Shown here piece by piece: positions 1-9,016 of a stretch of DNA of 64,000 bases (within the stretch, counting starts at the first letter, position 1; each line of letters begins with the position of its first letter). The stretch comes from Hymenobacter jeollabukensis (GTDB lineage Bacteria; Bacteroidota; Bacteroidia; Cytophagales; Hymenobacteraceae), in NCBI RefSeq assembly GCF_005771675.1, contig NZ_VAJM01000004.1, forward strand, positions 372,001 to 436,000, in the 5' to 3' direction. The notes beneath the pieces are model-generated. The model had not been told where the DNA came from. It searched no databases and saw nothing but the letters and a program-made list of their open reading frames with translations. The translations under genes and the position numbers were made by a program.

Positions 1-100
1 CAGGGGCGCTAGCCGCGGCGGGGCCGTGGCCGTACCGGTGGTAGCGGGCAGAAACCGGGTCTGGGCTAGAGCTGCCCCGCGCCATTCGTCCCCCAGTGGT

Positions 101-1507
101 ATGAGTCAATCTGTACTTCTGCGCTTACGTCGTGCCTGGGAAGGCGTGCGCCGGCCCGGGTCGTTTGCTCGGAACTTGGTCATCATGCTCTCGGGCTCGA
201 CGCTGAGCACCCTGGTGGGGGTACTGCTCACGCCGGTGGTGTCGCGCATTTATCCGCCGGCGGCGTACGGGCAGTTTGCCGTCTACAACGCCCTGATCAG
301 CAACCTGAACTTGCTCAGCACGCTGGCCTACCCGGGCGCGCTGCTGCTGGCGCGGCGCCGCTCGCAGTTTCTGGCCCTGGTGCAGCTCTCGGTGCTGGTG
401 TCGGTGGCGTCGAGCGCGCTGCTGGTCCTGGTCCTGGTGTGGCTCGGGCCCTGGCTGATGCGGCACCTGCACGTGGAGGCGCTGGGCAACTGGCTCTACA
501 CCCTGCCGGTAATGCTGCTGGTGTTCAACCTGAACCACGTAATGAGCACCTGGTACATGCGCGACAAGCTCTTTGGCAAGCGCGTGGGCGTGGAAATGGC
601 CACCAACCTGGGCGGGCGGGCCTTCACCATCGGGTACGGCCTGCTCAGCAACGGACACGTAGCGGGCCTGCTGCTGGCAGACTTTCTCAACCGGGTAGTG
701 GCTACGGTAACGTTGATGGCCGGTAGCATCCGGCACGAGTTTGGGGCGTTGCGGCGGCAGTTTTCCGGGCGTTGGCTGCGGCTGGTAGCGCACCGCTACC
801 GCAATTTTCCATTGCTGTACCTGCCCGGGGGCTACGTCTACATTCTGTCCACCCAGTTGCCCGTGTTTTTGCTGGCGCCGGCCTTCGGCACTACCGCCGT
901 CGGCCTGTATTCTTTTTCCTTGGGCCTGCTGGAAATGCCCGTCAACGTGCTCGGCGCCGCCATTGCGCCGGTGTTTCAGCAGAAGGCGGCCGAAACCTAC
1001 CAGACCGAGCCGGAGCGTCTGCCGGGCATCACCCTGCGCCTGTACAACCAGCTGCTCTACCTCGGTGTACTGCCCTTCAGCATCGTCACGGTGTACGGCG
1101 ACGTGCTGTTTCGCGTGGCGTTTGGCGCACGCTGGGAGCCGGCGGGCGTTTTTACGGGCTACTTGGGCTTTTACGCCCTCTTCAAGCTCCTCTCGTTGGC
1201 CACCACGGGCATTTACACCGTTACCGGGCGGCAGAAGTATTACCTCTACGCCAATTTGCTGCTGCTGCTCGTGCGCACCCTGTGCCTGGGCGTCGGCATT
1301 AGCCAGCACAACCTCGACCTGACCCTGCTGCTGTTCGGCGTTGGCTCGTTGCTGGCCACGTTCGCCGTCGATTTGCACGTGCTGCACCTGCTGCGGCTGC
1401 CGGTGTTGCGCATTGCCCTGCGCATGCTGGGCCTGATCGGGCTAGCCTGGCTGCTGACCTGGCTGTCCCGCCTGGGGCTGGCGCATTACCTGCCGTTTTT
1501 TCGCTAG
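101..1507 (+). CDS. Polysaccharide flippase, Wzx/MATE-like
   Basis: Integral membrane protein of 468 residues that probably flips lipid-linked sugar repeat units across the inner membrane for surface polysaccharide. About a dozen hydrophobic segments are spread along the whole length, with a short basic N-terminus before the first one. The N-terminal motif around VVSRIYPPAAYGQFAVYNA is typical of Polysacc_synt/oligosaccharide flippase proteins. The ATG at 101 is preferred to a GTG at 26, because the longer form only adds an Arg/Pro-rich tail. The next four genes on the same strand are glycosyltransferases, which supports a role in polysaccharide export. Family assignment is from the hydrophobic pattern and N-terminal motif; the transported substrate cannot be told. 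Confidence 0.85.
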   Translation: MSQSVLLRLRRAWEGVRRPGSFARNLVIMLSGSTLSTLVGVLLTPVVSRIYPPAAYGQFAVYNALISNLNLLSTLAYPGALLLARRRSQFLALVQLSVLVSVASSALLVLVLVWLGPWLMRHLHVEALGNWLYTLPVMLLVFNLNHVMSTWYMRDKLFGKRVGVEMATNLGGRAFTIGYGLLSNGHVAGLLLADFLNRVVATVTLMAGSIRHEFGALRRQFSGRWLRLVAHRYRNFPLLYLPGGYVYILSTQLPVFLLAPAFGTTAVGLYSFSLGLLEMPVNVLGAAIAPVFQQKAAETYQTEPERLPGITLRLYNQLLYLGVLPFSIVTVYGDVLFRVAFGARWEPAGVFTGYLGFYALFKLLSLATTGIYTVTGRQKYYLYANLLLLLVRTLCLGVGISQHNLDLTLLLFGVGSLLATFAVDLHVLHLLRLPVLRIALRMLGLIGLAWLLTWLSRLGLAHYLPFFR

Positions 1508-1654
1508 CCCGCCCGGCTGGCGCTGACTCACAGCGTGGCGCGGGCCCGGCGCCGGCATTTGTACTAATTTCGCGGCTGCTTCCGCCGGGGCCCTGGCCGC
1601 CGGTTTCACTGCCCAGCCCGCTCCGTGGCGCCGGGCGCAAGTTATTCGGCCTCC

Positions 1655-2680
1655 ATGCCCACCGACGTTTCCATCCTGGTCAAGTCATTCAACCGCCCGT
1701 ACTACCTGGACCGCTGCCTGCGCAGCATCTACGACCACGTGACGGGCAGCTATACCATCACGGTGCTCGACGACGGCACCCCCGGCCGCTACCTCGACGA
1801 AATCCAGCGCCGCTACCCCGAGGTGCGTATCGTGCGCTCGGAGCTCTACGACGCCAAAGTAGCCCAGCTCGACGCCCACGCGGCGGGCGGCGCGCCCTTC
1901 TCGCTGCGCATCATCCCCACCAAGCTCTGGATTGAGGGCGTGGAGCAGGCCACCCCGAAGTTCTGCCTGCTCGAAGACGACATCTGGATGACCCGGCCCG
2001 TGAATTTGAGCCAGATGGCCGACTACATGCAGGAGCGGCAGGTGGTGATGACCAAGTTCTACTGGGGCGGCAACATCAACACCTTCGAGGCGCGCATGGG
2101 CGGGCGCGGGCCGCAGGTGCAGGAATACGAGCTGGCCCTGCCCGCCGGCCCCGAGTGGTGGCTGCGCATGCTGCTGCTCAACAAGTTCAAGTCGCACTCC
2201 ATCCTGCACCGCCTCGGGCTGGCCAAGGAGGGCATCTACTTCCAGCTGCCGTTCTACAGCATGTACTCGGTGGCCTCGGCCGTGTTCGACAAGGCCTACT
2301 GGCTGCACCTCTGGCAGGCCGGGCAGAAGCAGGCCGATGAAGTGCACCAACTCTCGCGGGCCCTGCACTGGACCAAAAGCCAGCCTACGCGCTTCGCCAA
2401 AACCGAGCAGGAAGTGACGCAGACCTCGTTCACGTCGTCGGCCACCAACATGTTCAAGGGCGTGGAATTCGACGTGGTGGCGGCCAACTACCACCTCAAC
2501 GAAGCCTGGCTGCAGGGCCGCCTCGACGCCATGCACGACTACCCGCTGGACTTCTCGACCGAGTACCTGAAGCCCATCTTCGACCAGGCCAACGACCCGC
2601 GCTGCACCTACCCGAACTGGCTGCGCTGGATTGAGCGCTTCAAGGGCGTGTACGCCAGCATGGGCGTGGTCGTCGACTAA
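1655..2680 (+). CDS. GT-A type glycosyltransferase
   Basis: Soluble protein of 341 residues that begins VSILVKSFNRPYYLDRCL, the usual first beta-strand of GT2-like GT-A enzymes, followed by a nucleotide-binding LDDGTPG. An acidic EDD motif near residue 117 (LLEDDIWM) is the likely metal-binding DxD equivalent. The C-terminal half has no recognisable motif. The ATG at 1655 is chosen over 1625 because it starts directly before the conserved strand. It sits between the flippase and a second GT-A enzyme and probably adds one sugar to the polysaccharide repeat unit. Donor and acceptor are unknown. Confidence 0.78.
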   Translation: MPTDVSILVKSFNRPYYLDRCLRSIYDHVTGSYTITVLDDGTPGRYLDEIQRRYPEVRIVRSELYDAKVAQLDAHAAGGAPFSLRIIPTKLWIEGVEQATPKFCLLEDDIWMTRPVNLSQMADYMQERQVVMTKFYWGGNINTFEARMGGRGPQVQEYELALPAGPEWWLRMLLLNKFKSHSILHRLGLAKEGIYFQLPFYSMYSVASAVFDKAYWLHLWQAGQKQADEVHQLSRALHWTKSQPTRFAKTEQEVTQTSFTSSATNMFKGVEFDVVAANYHLNEAWLQGRLDAMHDYPLDFSTEYLKPIFDQANDPRCTYPNWLRWIERFKGVYASMGVVVD

Positions 2681-2743
2681 CCCCGGCGGCCCCGGTCCGT
2701 ACTCAGTCCGCCGCTGCGGCGGCTCACCTTTTTCCGCTTTTCC

Positions 2744-3643
2744 GTGGCTGTCTACTTCAGCATCGTCATTCCGACCTACAACCGCGCCGGCTTCATCAAG
2801 GCCACGCTGCAGTCCGTGCTAGCCCAGCAGTTCACCGACTGGGAAGTGCTGGTGGTGGACGACGGCAGCACCGACAACACGGCCGAAGTCGTGGCCTCGC
2901 TGCCCGACGCGCGCATTCAGTACCTGCCCAAGGTCAACGGAGAGCGGGGCGCGGCCCGCAACTACGGCCTGGCCCGCGCCCAAGGGGAGTACGTGCTGTT
3001 TCTGGACTCCGACGACCTGTTTCACCCCAACCACCTTTCGGGGCTCTACGCCAAGATTCAGGAACTGAAGCAGCCCAACTTCATTGCCGCCAAGTACGAC
3101 TTCGACCGCGACGGAGTGCGCGCCGACAGCGACATGGCCGGGCTGGCCGAGGGCTGGTACGGGCTCGACACCTTCGTGCGCGGCAATGCCCTGGCCTGCA
3201 ACATCTGCGTGCGCCGCCAGAACCCCGGACTGCATCCTTTCGAGGAGGACCGCCGCTACTCGGCCGTGGAAGACTGGATGTTCATGCTCGAAAACACCCA
3301 GCAGGACCGCATTTACGTGGTTGATCAGGTGAGCATCACCATGAACGACCACGACACCCGCTCCATGCGCTCCGACAACTCGGCCCTGGTGCGCCGCCTG
3401 CAGCTGGCTTTGGAGTGGATGCTGGCCCGCCTTCAGCTCACCCCCGAGCAGCGCCGGACGCTGACCGGGCGGGTGTATTACCTTTGCGCTATCCACGCCT
3501 ACGCCGACGACCACCGCGCCGAGGCCGTGCGCTACGCCCAGCTGGCCCGCCCGCACCTGCCCACGGCCCAGGGCCTCATTTTGCTGGTGCGCTGCCTGCT
3601 CGGCGTGCAGTTCGTGGACCGACTCAAGAAAATCCGGGGCTAA
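2744..3643 (+). CDS. Family 2 glycosyltransferase
   Basis: Protein of 299 residues with a textbook GT2 N-terminal domain: VIPTYNRAGF at the start, VDDGST at residues 38-43 for nucleotide binding, and the metal-binding DSDD at 88-91. A later VEDW near residue 182 fits the catalytic ED pair. Start is GTG at 2744; no in-frame ATG lies before the conserved strand. It should transfer a nucleotide-activated sugar in assembly of the polysaccharide unit. The gene lies 63 bases after the previous glycosyltransferase and 36 before the next, so one transcript is likely. Confidence 0.88.
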   Translation: MAVYFSIVIPTYNRAGFIKATLQSVLAQQFTDWEVLVVDDGSTDNTAEVVASLPDARIQYLPKVNGERGAARNYGLARAQGEYVLFLDSDDLFHPNHLSGLYAKIQELKQPNFIAAKYDFDRDGVRADSDMAGLAEGWYGLDTFVRGNALACNICVRRQNPGLHPFEEDRRYSAVEDWMFMLENTQQDRIYVVDQVSITMNDHDTRSMRSDNSALVRRLQLALEWMLARLQLTPEQRRTLTGRVYYLCAIHAYADDHRAEAVRYAQLARPHLPTAQGLILLVRCLLGVQFVDRLKKIRG

Positions 3644-3679
3644 GGCACCGTCCGGCCGCCTCTCGTTGTTATTGCCATC

Positions 3680-4873
3680 ATGCGCATTCTGTTTCTGAGC
3701 TACTGGGGGCTGGACGACCCGCTGACCGTCTCCACCGTTTTCCCGCACCTGCAGCTGCTGCAGCAGCGCCCCGACGTGGAGAGCGTGCTGCTCGTCACCA
3801 TCGAGCGTAACGGCAAGGCGCCGGCTTTCCGGCTGCCCTTCGCGGCCGATAAAGTCGAGTTTGCCCCGCTGATTTCCGAGCCGGGCCGCAACGTGCTCGT
3901 CACCAAGACCGACGACTTCCTGCGCTTCCCGAAGCAGCTGGTGCAGCTGGCCGCCGCCCACCGCAGCGACTTTCTGCTGGCCCGTGGCGCCCCGGCCGGG
4001 GCGCTGGCCTACCTGGTGTGGAAGCAGAACAAGCTGCCCTTCTACGTGGAGTCCTTCGAGCCGCACGCCGACTACATGCTCGAATCGGGCGTGTGGCGGC
4101 GCTACGACCCGCGCTACCTCTTTCAGCGCCACTGGGAGCGGAAGCAGAAGCAGCTGGCCCGTGGCCTGATGCCGGTGGCCGAAAACTACCGCCGCCAGCT
4201 CATCAGCGAAGGCGTGCCCGCCGACCAGATTGTGACGGTGCCCTGCTCGGTGAACCTGGCCGCCTTCGGCTACGACGCGGCCCGCGGCGCCGACGTGCGC
4301 CAGCGGCTCGGCCTGCCCGCCGACGCCATCGTGGGCATCTACGTGGGCAAGTTCGGCGACATCTATTACGACCAGGAAGCCTACGACCTGTTTGCCGCCA
4401 CGGCTCAGCACTTCGGGGAGAAATTCCGGCTGATCGTGCTGACGCCCAACGCTATTCCGGAGGTGCAGGCCCGCCTGGCCGCCGTGGGGCTGGGCCCGGA
4501 GCGCAGCTTCGTGACCAGGGCCCAGCACCACGAGGTGCCCGGCTACCTCTCGGCCGCCGATTTTGCCTTCGCGCCCATCAAGCCCGCCGACTGCCGGCAG
4601 TTCTGCTCGCCCATCAAGGTGGGGGAGTACTGGGCCAACGGCCTGCCCGTCATCCTCACCGAAGGCGTGGGCGACGACAGCGACATCATCAAGGCCGAGG
4701 GTGGGGGAGCGGTGTTCAACCTCGACCACCCCGAAACCGTGCCCGCCGCCGTGCGGCGCATTGCCGAGCTGGTGCAGCAGCCCGATTACCGCCAGCAGAC
4801 CCGCCAGCTGGCCGAGCGGTACCGCTCGCCCGAGCGCGCCCGCCAGGCCTACGCCACCTTCTTCGGCGCCTAA
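3680..4873 (+). CDS. GT-B glycosyltransferase (GT4-like)
   Basis: Protein of 397 residues beginning MRILFLSYWG, the first Rossmann strand of GT-B enzymes. The C-terminal half has the donor-binding layout of GT1/GT4 enzymes: IVGIYVGKFGDIYYDQEA near residue 215, and KVGEYWANGLPVILTEG near residue 315, which carries the usual E-x7-like donor region. No membrane segment is seen. The gene is inside the + strand polysaccharide cluster and presumably adds a hexose-type sugar from a nucleotide donor on the cytoplasmic side. Specificity is not predictable from the sequence. Confidence 0.85.
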   Translation: MRILFLSYWGLDDPLTVSTVFPHLQLLQQRPDVESVLLVTIERNGKAPAFRLPFAADKVEFAPLISEPGRNVLVTKTDDFLRFPKQLVQLAAAHRSDFLLARGAPAGALAYLVWKQNKLPFYVESFEPHADYMLESGVWRRYDPRYLFQRHWERKQKQLARGLMPVAENYRRQLISEGVPADQIVTVPCSVNLAAFGYDAARGADVRQRLGLPADAIVGIYVGKFGDIYYDQEAYDLFAATAQHFGEKFRLIVLTPNAIPEVQARLAAVGLGPERSFVTRAQHHEVPGYLSAADFAFAPIKPADCRQFCSPIKVGEYWANGLPVILTEGVGDDSDIIKAEGGGAVFNLDHPETVPAAVRRIAELVQQPDYRQQTRQLAERYRSPERARQAYATFFGA

Positions 4874-4929
4874 TTACTGCCTGATCGAGCCGCGCGTTAT
4901 GCCCGTCGTCACCCGCCACCGCCCCGCCC

Positions 4930-5916
4930 GTGCTGCCCGCCGCTGATTCCGGCGCGCCGCTGCTGTCGGTGGTGAGCCCGGTGTACGGGGCCGCCGCGCT
5001 GCTGCCCGAGCTGGTGCGGCGCATCGTGGCGGCCGTCGACGGGCCGACGGGCGGGCGCTTTGAAATCATCCTCGTCGATGACCGCAGCCCCGACCAGGCC
5101 TGGCCCCGCATCGAAGCGGCCAGCCGGGCCGATGCGCGGGTGCGCGGGGTGCGCCTTTCGCGCAATTTCGGGCAGCACCGGGCCCTGGCCGCCGGCCTGG
5201 CCCAGAGCCGCGGCACCTGGGTGGCGGTGCTCGACTGCGACCTGGAAGACGCCCCCGAAGCCATTCCGGCGCTCTGGGCCGCCGCGCAGCAGCCCGGCTG
5301 CGACTACGCCGTGGCCCGCCGCGAAGCCCGGCAGCACGGTTGGGGCGTTCGGCTGACCTCGAAAGTGTTCTACCGCGTGCTGTCGACCCTCACCGGCGTG
5401 CCGCAGGACGACGCGGTGGCCAATTTCGGGGTGTACCACCGGCGCGTCATCGAGGCGGTGGGGCAGCTGCCCGAGCGCGGGCGGTTTTTCCCGGTTCTGG
5501 TGCGCTGGGTGGGCTTCGAGGGCACGACGCTGGCAGTGCCTCATGGCACCCGGCCGGCGGGTGGCAGCAGCTACTCCTTCGGGCGGCGCCTGCAGCTGGC
5601 GCTGGACGTGCTGCTGGCCTGGTCCGATAAGCCCTTGCGGCTGGCTATTCTGTTCGGCGCGTTCATCTCGGCCGCCGCCACCGCGCTGGGGCTGATTACG
5701 CTGGTGCGCTACTTCATCGGCAGCATCACCGTGCCCGGCTACACCAGCCTGACGCTGCTGCTGTGCTTCTTTTTCGGCCTCGTCATTGCCCTGATCGGGC
5801 TGGTGGGCCTCTACGTGGGCCGCACCTTCGAGGAAGCCCGGCAGCGCCCGCTCTACCTCATCGACCAGCTGACCCCGCCGGCGCCCCCGACCGGCCCGCC
5901 GCATGAGCAGTCCTGA
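4930..5916 (+). CDS. GtrB/DPM1-like membrane glycosyltransferase
   Basis: Protein of 328 residues with an N-terminal GT2 domain and two C-terminal membrane helices (about residues 238-262 and 276-300), the architecture of polyprenyl-phosphate sugar transferases such as GtrB, ArnC and DPM1. VDDRSPD at about 49-55 and DCDLED at 102-107 are the nucleotide and metal sites, and LSRNFGQHRALAAGL at 76-90 is the conserved acceptor region of this subfamily. It would charge undecaprenyl phosphate with a sugar at the inner membrane. Start is GTG at 4930; the ATG at 4899 is out of frame. The last 14 bases overlap the next gene, so the two are translationally close. Confidence 0.88.
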   Translation: MLPAADSGAPLLSVVSPVYGAAALLPELVRRIVAAVDGPTGGRFEIILVDDRSPDQAWPRIEAASRADARVRGVRLSRNFGQHRALAAGLAQSRGTWVAVLDCDLEDAPEAIPALWAAAQQPGCDYAVARREARQHGWGVRLTSKVFYRVLSTLTGVPQDDAVANFGVYHRRVIEAVGQLPERGRFFPVLVRWVGFEGTTLAVPHGTRPAGGSSYSFGRRLQLALDVLLAWSDKPLRLAILFGAFISAAATALGLITLVRYFIGSITVPGYTSLTLLLCFFFGLVIALIGLVGLYVGRTFEEARQRPLYLIDQLTPPAPPTGPPHEQS

Positions 5917-6628
5917 TTCAGCCCTGGAAAAGCTGGCCTGGGACAGCGCCTTTTTCGGTTTCCCAGTCGGCCGCCTGCAAACTCCCGTAGCCGATGCCGC
6001 CGGGCTGCGGCGCTGGCTGGCCGCAGCCCGGCAGCAGGGCTACCGCCTGCTTTATTGGTTTGTCGAACCCGCCAACATGGCCGCTCAGCAAGCTGCTGCC
6101 GCGCTTGCCTTGCGCCCTATCGACCACCGCATCAGCCTCGGGCTGCCGCTGGCCGGGCAGACTATCCTCGCCCCGGTGCCGGACGTGCGGCCGGTATTCA
6201 CGGCTACGCCGGCCCTGCGGGCGCTGGCGCAGGCTAGCAGCGGCTGGTCGCGCTTCCGCCGCGACGCGCATTTCGCGCCGGGCAGCTGGCAGCGGCTCTA
6301 CAACCAATGGCTGCAGGAGTCGCTGCGCGGGCGGCTGGCGCGGGAAGTGCTGGTACACGACGACGCGGCGGGGCAGCCGCTCGGGCTGCTGACGTTGGCG
6401 CACCAGGGCACCGAGGCCACCATCGGACTGCTGGCGGTGGCCCCCACGGCCCGGCGCCAAGGCGTGGGCGGCAGTCTGCTCGACGCGGCCGCGCAACGGG
6501 CCCAAGCCTGGGGCTGCCAACGCCTGACGGTGGTAACGCAACGCGAAAATCAGCCCGCTGTGGCGTTGTACCAGGCCCGCGGCTTCCGCGTCAAAAGCGA
6601 GGCGCTGATTTACCACCTGTGGCTGTAA
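5903..6628 (+). CDS. wecD: WecD-like dTDP-fucosamine N-acetyltransferase
   Basis: GNAT-family protein of 241 residues. An N-terminal LxWDSAFFGFPVGRL segment and SRFRRDAHFAP near residue 114 match the WecD layout, in which the enzyme acetylates dTDP-4-amino-4,6-dideoxy-galactose. The C-terminal acetyl-CoA loop is VAPTARRQGVGGSLL near residue 181, followed by a typical final LYQARGF strand. It overlaps the preceding glycosyltransferase by 14 bases and is followed by a WecE-like aminotransferase that makes the expected substrate. That pairing strengthens the assignment. Function is inferred from family and neighbour; another amino-sugar acceptor is possible. Confidence 0.78.
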   Translation: MSSPDSALEKLAWDSAFFGFPVGRLQTPVADAAGLRRWLAAARQQGYRLLYWFVEPANMAAQQAAAALALRPIDHRISLGLPLAGQTILAPVPDVRPVFTATPALRALAQASSGWSRFRRDAHFAPGSWQRLYNQWLQESLRGRLAREVLVHDDAAGQPLGLLTLAHQGTEATIGLLAVAPTARRQGVGGSLLDAAAQRAQAWGCQRLTVVTQRENQPAVALYQARGFRVKSEALIYHLWL

Positions 6629-6671
6629 GCTGACGGGAATGCGGCGGTAAGCCAAGCTGGCGGCCGTCGGC

Positions 6672-6679
6672 TATCTTTG
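6672..6679 (+). promoter_or_regulatory. -7 box TATCTTTG upstream of wecE
   Basis: The octamer TATCTTTG fits the Bacteroidota -7 consensus TAnnTTTG and lies 31 bases before the wecE start. No clear TTTG is visible about 20 bases upstream, so it may be a weak internal promoter of the cluster. Confidence 0.4.
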
Positions 6680-6710
6680 CCGCACCGTTTTTTCTCCTGA
6701 CTGTCGCCGC

Positions 6711-7838
6711 TTGATACCCTACAACAAGCCTTTTCTGGCCGGACCCGAGCTGGGCTGCATCGAGCAGGCCATTCGGGCGGGGCATTTGTCCGGCGACGGG
6801 GAGTTTACGCGGCGCTGCCACCGGTTTTTCGCCGACACCTTCGGCTTCGGCCACCCGCTGCTGACGACCTCCTGCACGGCGGCGCTGGAAATGGCGGCCC
6901 TGCTGCTCGACATCGGGCCCGGCGACGAGGTCATCATGCCCAGCTACACCTTCGTGTCGACGGCCAATGCCTTCGTGCTGCGCGGCGCCCGCGTCGTGTT
7001 TGCCGACAGCAACCCGCTCAACCCCAACCTCGATACCACGCAGCTGGAGGCCCTGGTGACGCCGCGCACCCGCGCCATCGTGCCCATTCACTACGCCGGC
7101 ATTGCCTGCGACCTGGACCCGCTGCTGGCCACCGCCCAACGGCACAACCTGGTGGTGGTGGAAGACGGCGCCCCGGCCTTCGACAGCTACTACCGCGGCC
7201 GGGCGCTGGGCTCGTTCGGACAGCTGGCCGCGTTCTCCTTCCACGAGACGAAGAACATCCAGGCCGGGGAGGGCGGCATGCTTGTCATCAACGACGCGCA
7301 GTACGCGCTGCGGGCCGAAATCATTCGCGAGAAGGGCACCAACCGCACCGCCTTCTTCCGCGGCGACGTGGCCCGCTACAGCTGGGTCGACGTGGGCTCG
7401 TCGTACCTGCCCTCCGAACTGACGGCGGCCTTCCTGTGGGGGCAGCTGGAGCACTGGCAGTCGATTCAGCACGCGCGCCGCCGCCTGTGGCACACCTACA
7501 ACGACGCGCTGGCCGGCCTCCGGGCGCTGGGCGTGGGCCTGCCCGTGGTGCCCGACTACGCCACCGTCAACGGTCATCTGTTCTACCTCGTGTGCCGCGA
7601 CGAGGCCGAGCGCACCGCGCTGATTGCCCGGCTGCGGGAGCGGGGCATCATGGCCGTATTTCACTACCTGCCCCTGCACGCCAGCCCCTACTACACCCCC
7701 CAGCACGACGGCCGCGCCCTGCCCTGGGCCGAGCACTACGGCGCCCGCCTCGTGCGCCTGCCGCTGTTCTGCGAGCTGACCGCCGAGCAGCAGCAGTACA
7801 TCATCGACGAGGTCCTGACCTTTTACCAAACCCGCTGA
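6711..7838 (+). CDS. wecE: dTDP-4-amino-4,6-dideoxygalactose transaminase
   Basis: PLP-dependent DegT/DnrJ/EryC1/StrS aminotransferase of 375 residues, similar along its length to enterobacterial WecE (DGEFTRRC, CTAALEMAALLLDIGPGDEV, PSYTFVSTANAFVLRGA, IIREKGTNR, VFHYLPLH). The catalytic lysine is K181 in SFHETKN. It would convert dTDP-4-keto-6-deoxyglucose to dTDP-Fuc4N, which the WecD-like neighbour then acetylates. The usual EDAAQ motif after the VVV strand reads EDGAP here (residues 151-155): the Asp that contacts the PLP ring nitrogen is kept, but the Gln is a Pro. Start is TTG at 6711, directly before IPYNKPF. A -7 box lies just upstream. Confidence 0.92.
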   Translation: MIPYNKPFLAGPELGCIEQAIRAGHLSGDGEFTRRCHRFFADTFGFGHPLLTTSCTAALEMAALLLDIGPGDEVIMPSYTFVSTANAFVLRGARVVFADSNPLNPNLDTTQLEALVTPRTRAIVPIHYAGIACDLDPLLATAQRHNLVVVEDGAPAFDSYYRGRALGSFGQLAAFSFHETKNIQAGEGGMLVINDAQYALRAEIIREKGTNRTAFFRGDVARYSWVDVGSSYLPSELTAAFLWGQLEHWQSIQHARRRLWHTYNDALAGLRALGVGLPVVPDYATVNGHLFYLVCRDEAERTALIARLRERGIMAVFHYLPLHASPYYTPQHDGRALPWAEHYGARLVRLPLFCELTAEQQQYIIDEVLTFYQTR

Positions 7839-7865
7839 GCCGGCTTCCGAACCGGCCTCTTTCCT

Positions 7866-8939
7866 GTGCGCATCCTCTTTATCATTCCGTATCCGCCCGG
7901 CAAGGCGCCCTCGCAGCGCTTCCGCTTCGAGCAGTACCTGCCGCTGCTGGCCGAGCACGGCCACCAGTACCAGCTGGCCCCCTTCCTCGACGATGCCACC
8001 TGGGCCATTCTCTACAAACCCGGCCTGGCCGCAAAGAAGGCGTTGGGCATCCTGGCGGGCTTTCTGCGCCGCCTGCTGCTGGTGCTGACGGCCGTGGGCA
8101 AGTACGACTTCGTGTTTATTCACCGCGAGGCGGCGCCCATCGGCCCGCCGGTGTTCGAGTGGATGATTGCCAAGCTGCTGCGCAAGCCCATCATCTACGA
8201 CTTTGACGACGCCATCTGGATTCCGAACACCTCGGAGGCCAACAAAATCGTGGCGGGGGTGAAGTGGCACCACAAAGTGGACAGCATCTGCCGCTGGGCC
8301 TACAAGGTGAGCTGCGGCAATAGCTACCTACGCAACTACGCGGCGCAGTTCAACCCGCGCGCCGTCGTCAACCCCACCACCATCGACACCGAGCACCTGC
8401 ACAACCAGGTGCGCGACCAGGCCGTGCCGGGGCCGCTGGTCATCGGCTGGACGGGCACGCACTCCACCCTGAAGTACATCGAGCAGGTGGTGCCGGTGCT
8501 GGCCGAGCTGGAGCAGCGCTACGACTTCGAGTTCCGCGTTATTTCCAACCAGCCGCCCGAGCTGCCGCTGCGCTCCTTGCGCTACCAGCCCTGGCGCAAA
8601 GACACCGAAATTGCTGACCTGCTGCAGTTTCACGTGGGCCTGATGCCGCTGGAAGATGACCCCTGGGCCAAGGGCAAGTGCGCCTTCAAAGCCCTGCAGT
8701 ACATGGCCCTGGGCGAGCCGGCCCTGGTGTCGCCGGTGGGCATGAACACCGAGGTGGTGGAAGACGGCGTGAACGGCTACGTGTGCGCCACGCCCGAGGA
8801 ATGGCGCACCGCCCTGGAGCGGCTGCTGCAGAACCCCGGCCTGCGCCAGACGCTGGGCAAGGCCGCCCGCGCCACCGTCGTCGACCGGTACTCGGTGGTG
8901 TCGAACACGCAGAACTTCCTGAATCTGTTCACGCGCTAG
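7866..8939 (+). CDS. GT-B glycosyltransferase (GT4-like)
   Basis: Protein of 357 residues starting MRILFIIPYPPGKAPSQRF, a GT-B N-terminal strand with a glycine-rich loop. The C-terminal domain has IGWTGTHSTLKYI near residue 194 and a donor-binding stretch KGKCAFKALQYMALGEPALVS near residue 270, typical of GT4 enzymes. Start is GTG at 7866. It is the last gene of the + strand polysaccharide cluster and is followed 25 bases later by a strong terminator hairpin. Its sugar specificity is unknown; it probably completes the repeat unit made by the upstream transferases. Confidence 0.83.
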   Translation: MRILFIIPYPPGKAPSQRFRFEQYLPLLAEHGHQYQLAPFLDDATWAILYKPGLAAKKALGILAGFLRRLLLVLTAVGKYDFVFIHREAAPIGPPVFEWMIAKLLRKPIIYDFDDAIWIPNTSEANKIVAGVKWHHKVDSICRWAYKVSCGNSYLRNYAAQFNPRAVVNPTTIDTEHLHNQVRDQAVPGPLVIGWTGTHSTLKYIEQVVPVLAELEQRYDFEFRVISNQPPELPLRSLRYQPWRKDTEIADLLQFHVGLMPLEDDPWAKGKCAFKALQYMALGEPALVSPVGMNTEVVEDGVNGYVCATPEEWRTALERLLQNPGLRQTLGKAARATVVDRYSVVSNTQNFLNLFTR

Positions 8940-8964
8940 CCCGCCGCCCGACTCCCGGACGTTC

Positions 8965-9007
8965 ATCAAAAAAGCCCCGACCTGCAGCAGGTCGGGGCTT
9001 TTTTGAT
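8965..9007. terminator. Bidirectional intrinsic terminator
   Basis: A perfect inverted repeat of 21 bases per arm around a single central A at 8986. The GC-rich core (AAGCCCCGACCTGC) is flanked by A-tracts on the left and T-tracts on the right. It lies between two convergent genes, so it can stop transcription from both. Confidence 0.93.
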
Positions 9008-9016
9008 AAGTCACCG

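Noticed and set aside
1-12. 3' end of an upstream gene (a TAG at 10-12)
   Set aside because: Too short to show that it is coding.
2819-4729. Very long minus-strand open frame across two glycosyltransferases
   Set aside because: It crosses two well-supported genes and has His/Val/Gln-rich content with no domain.
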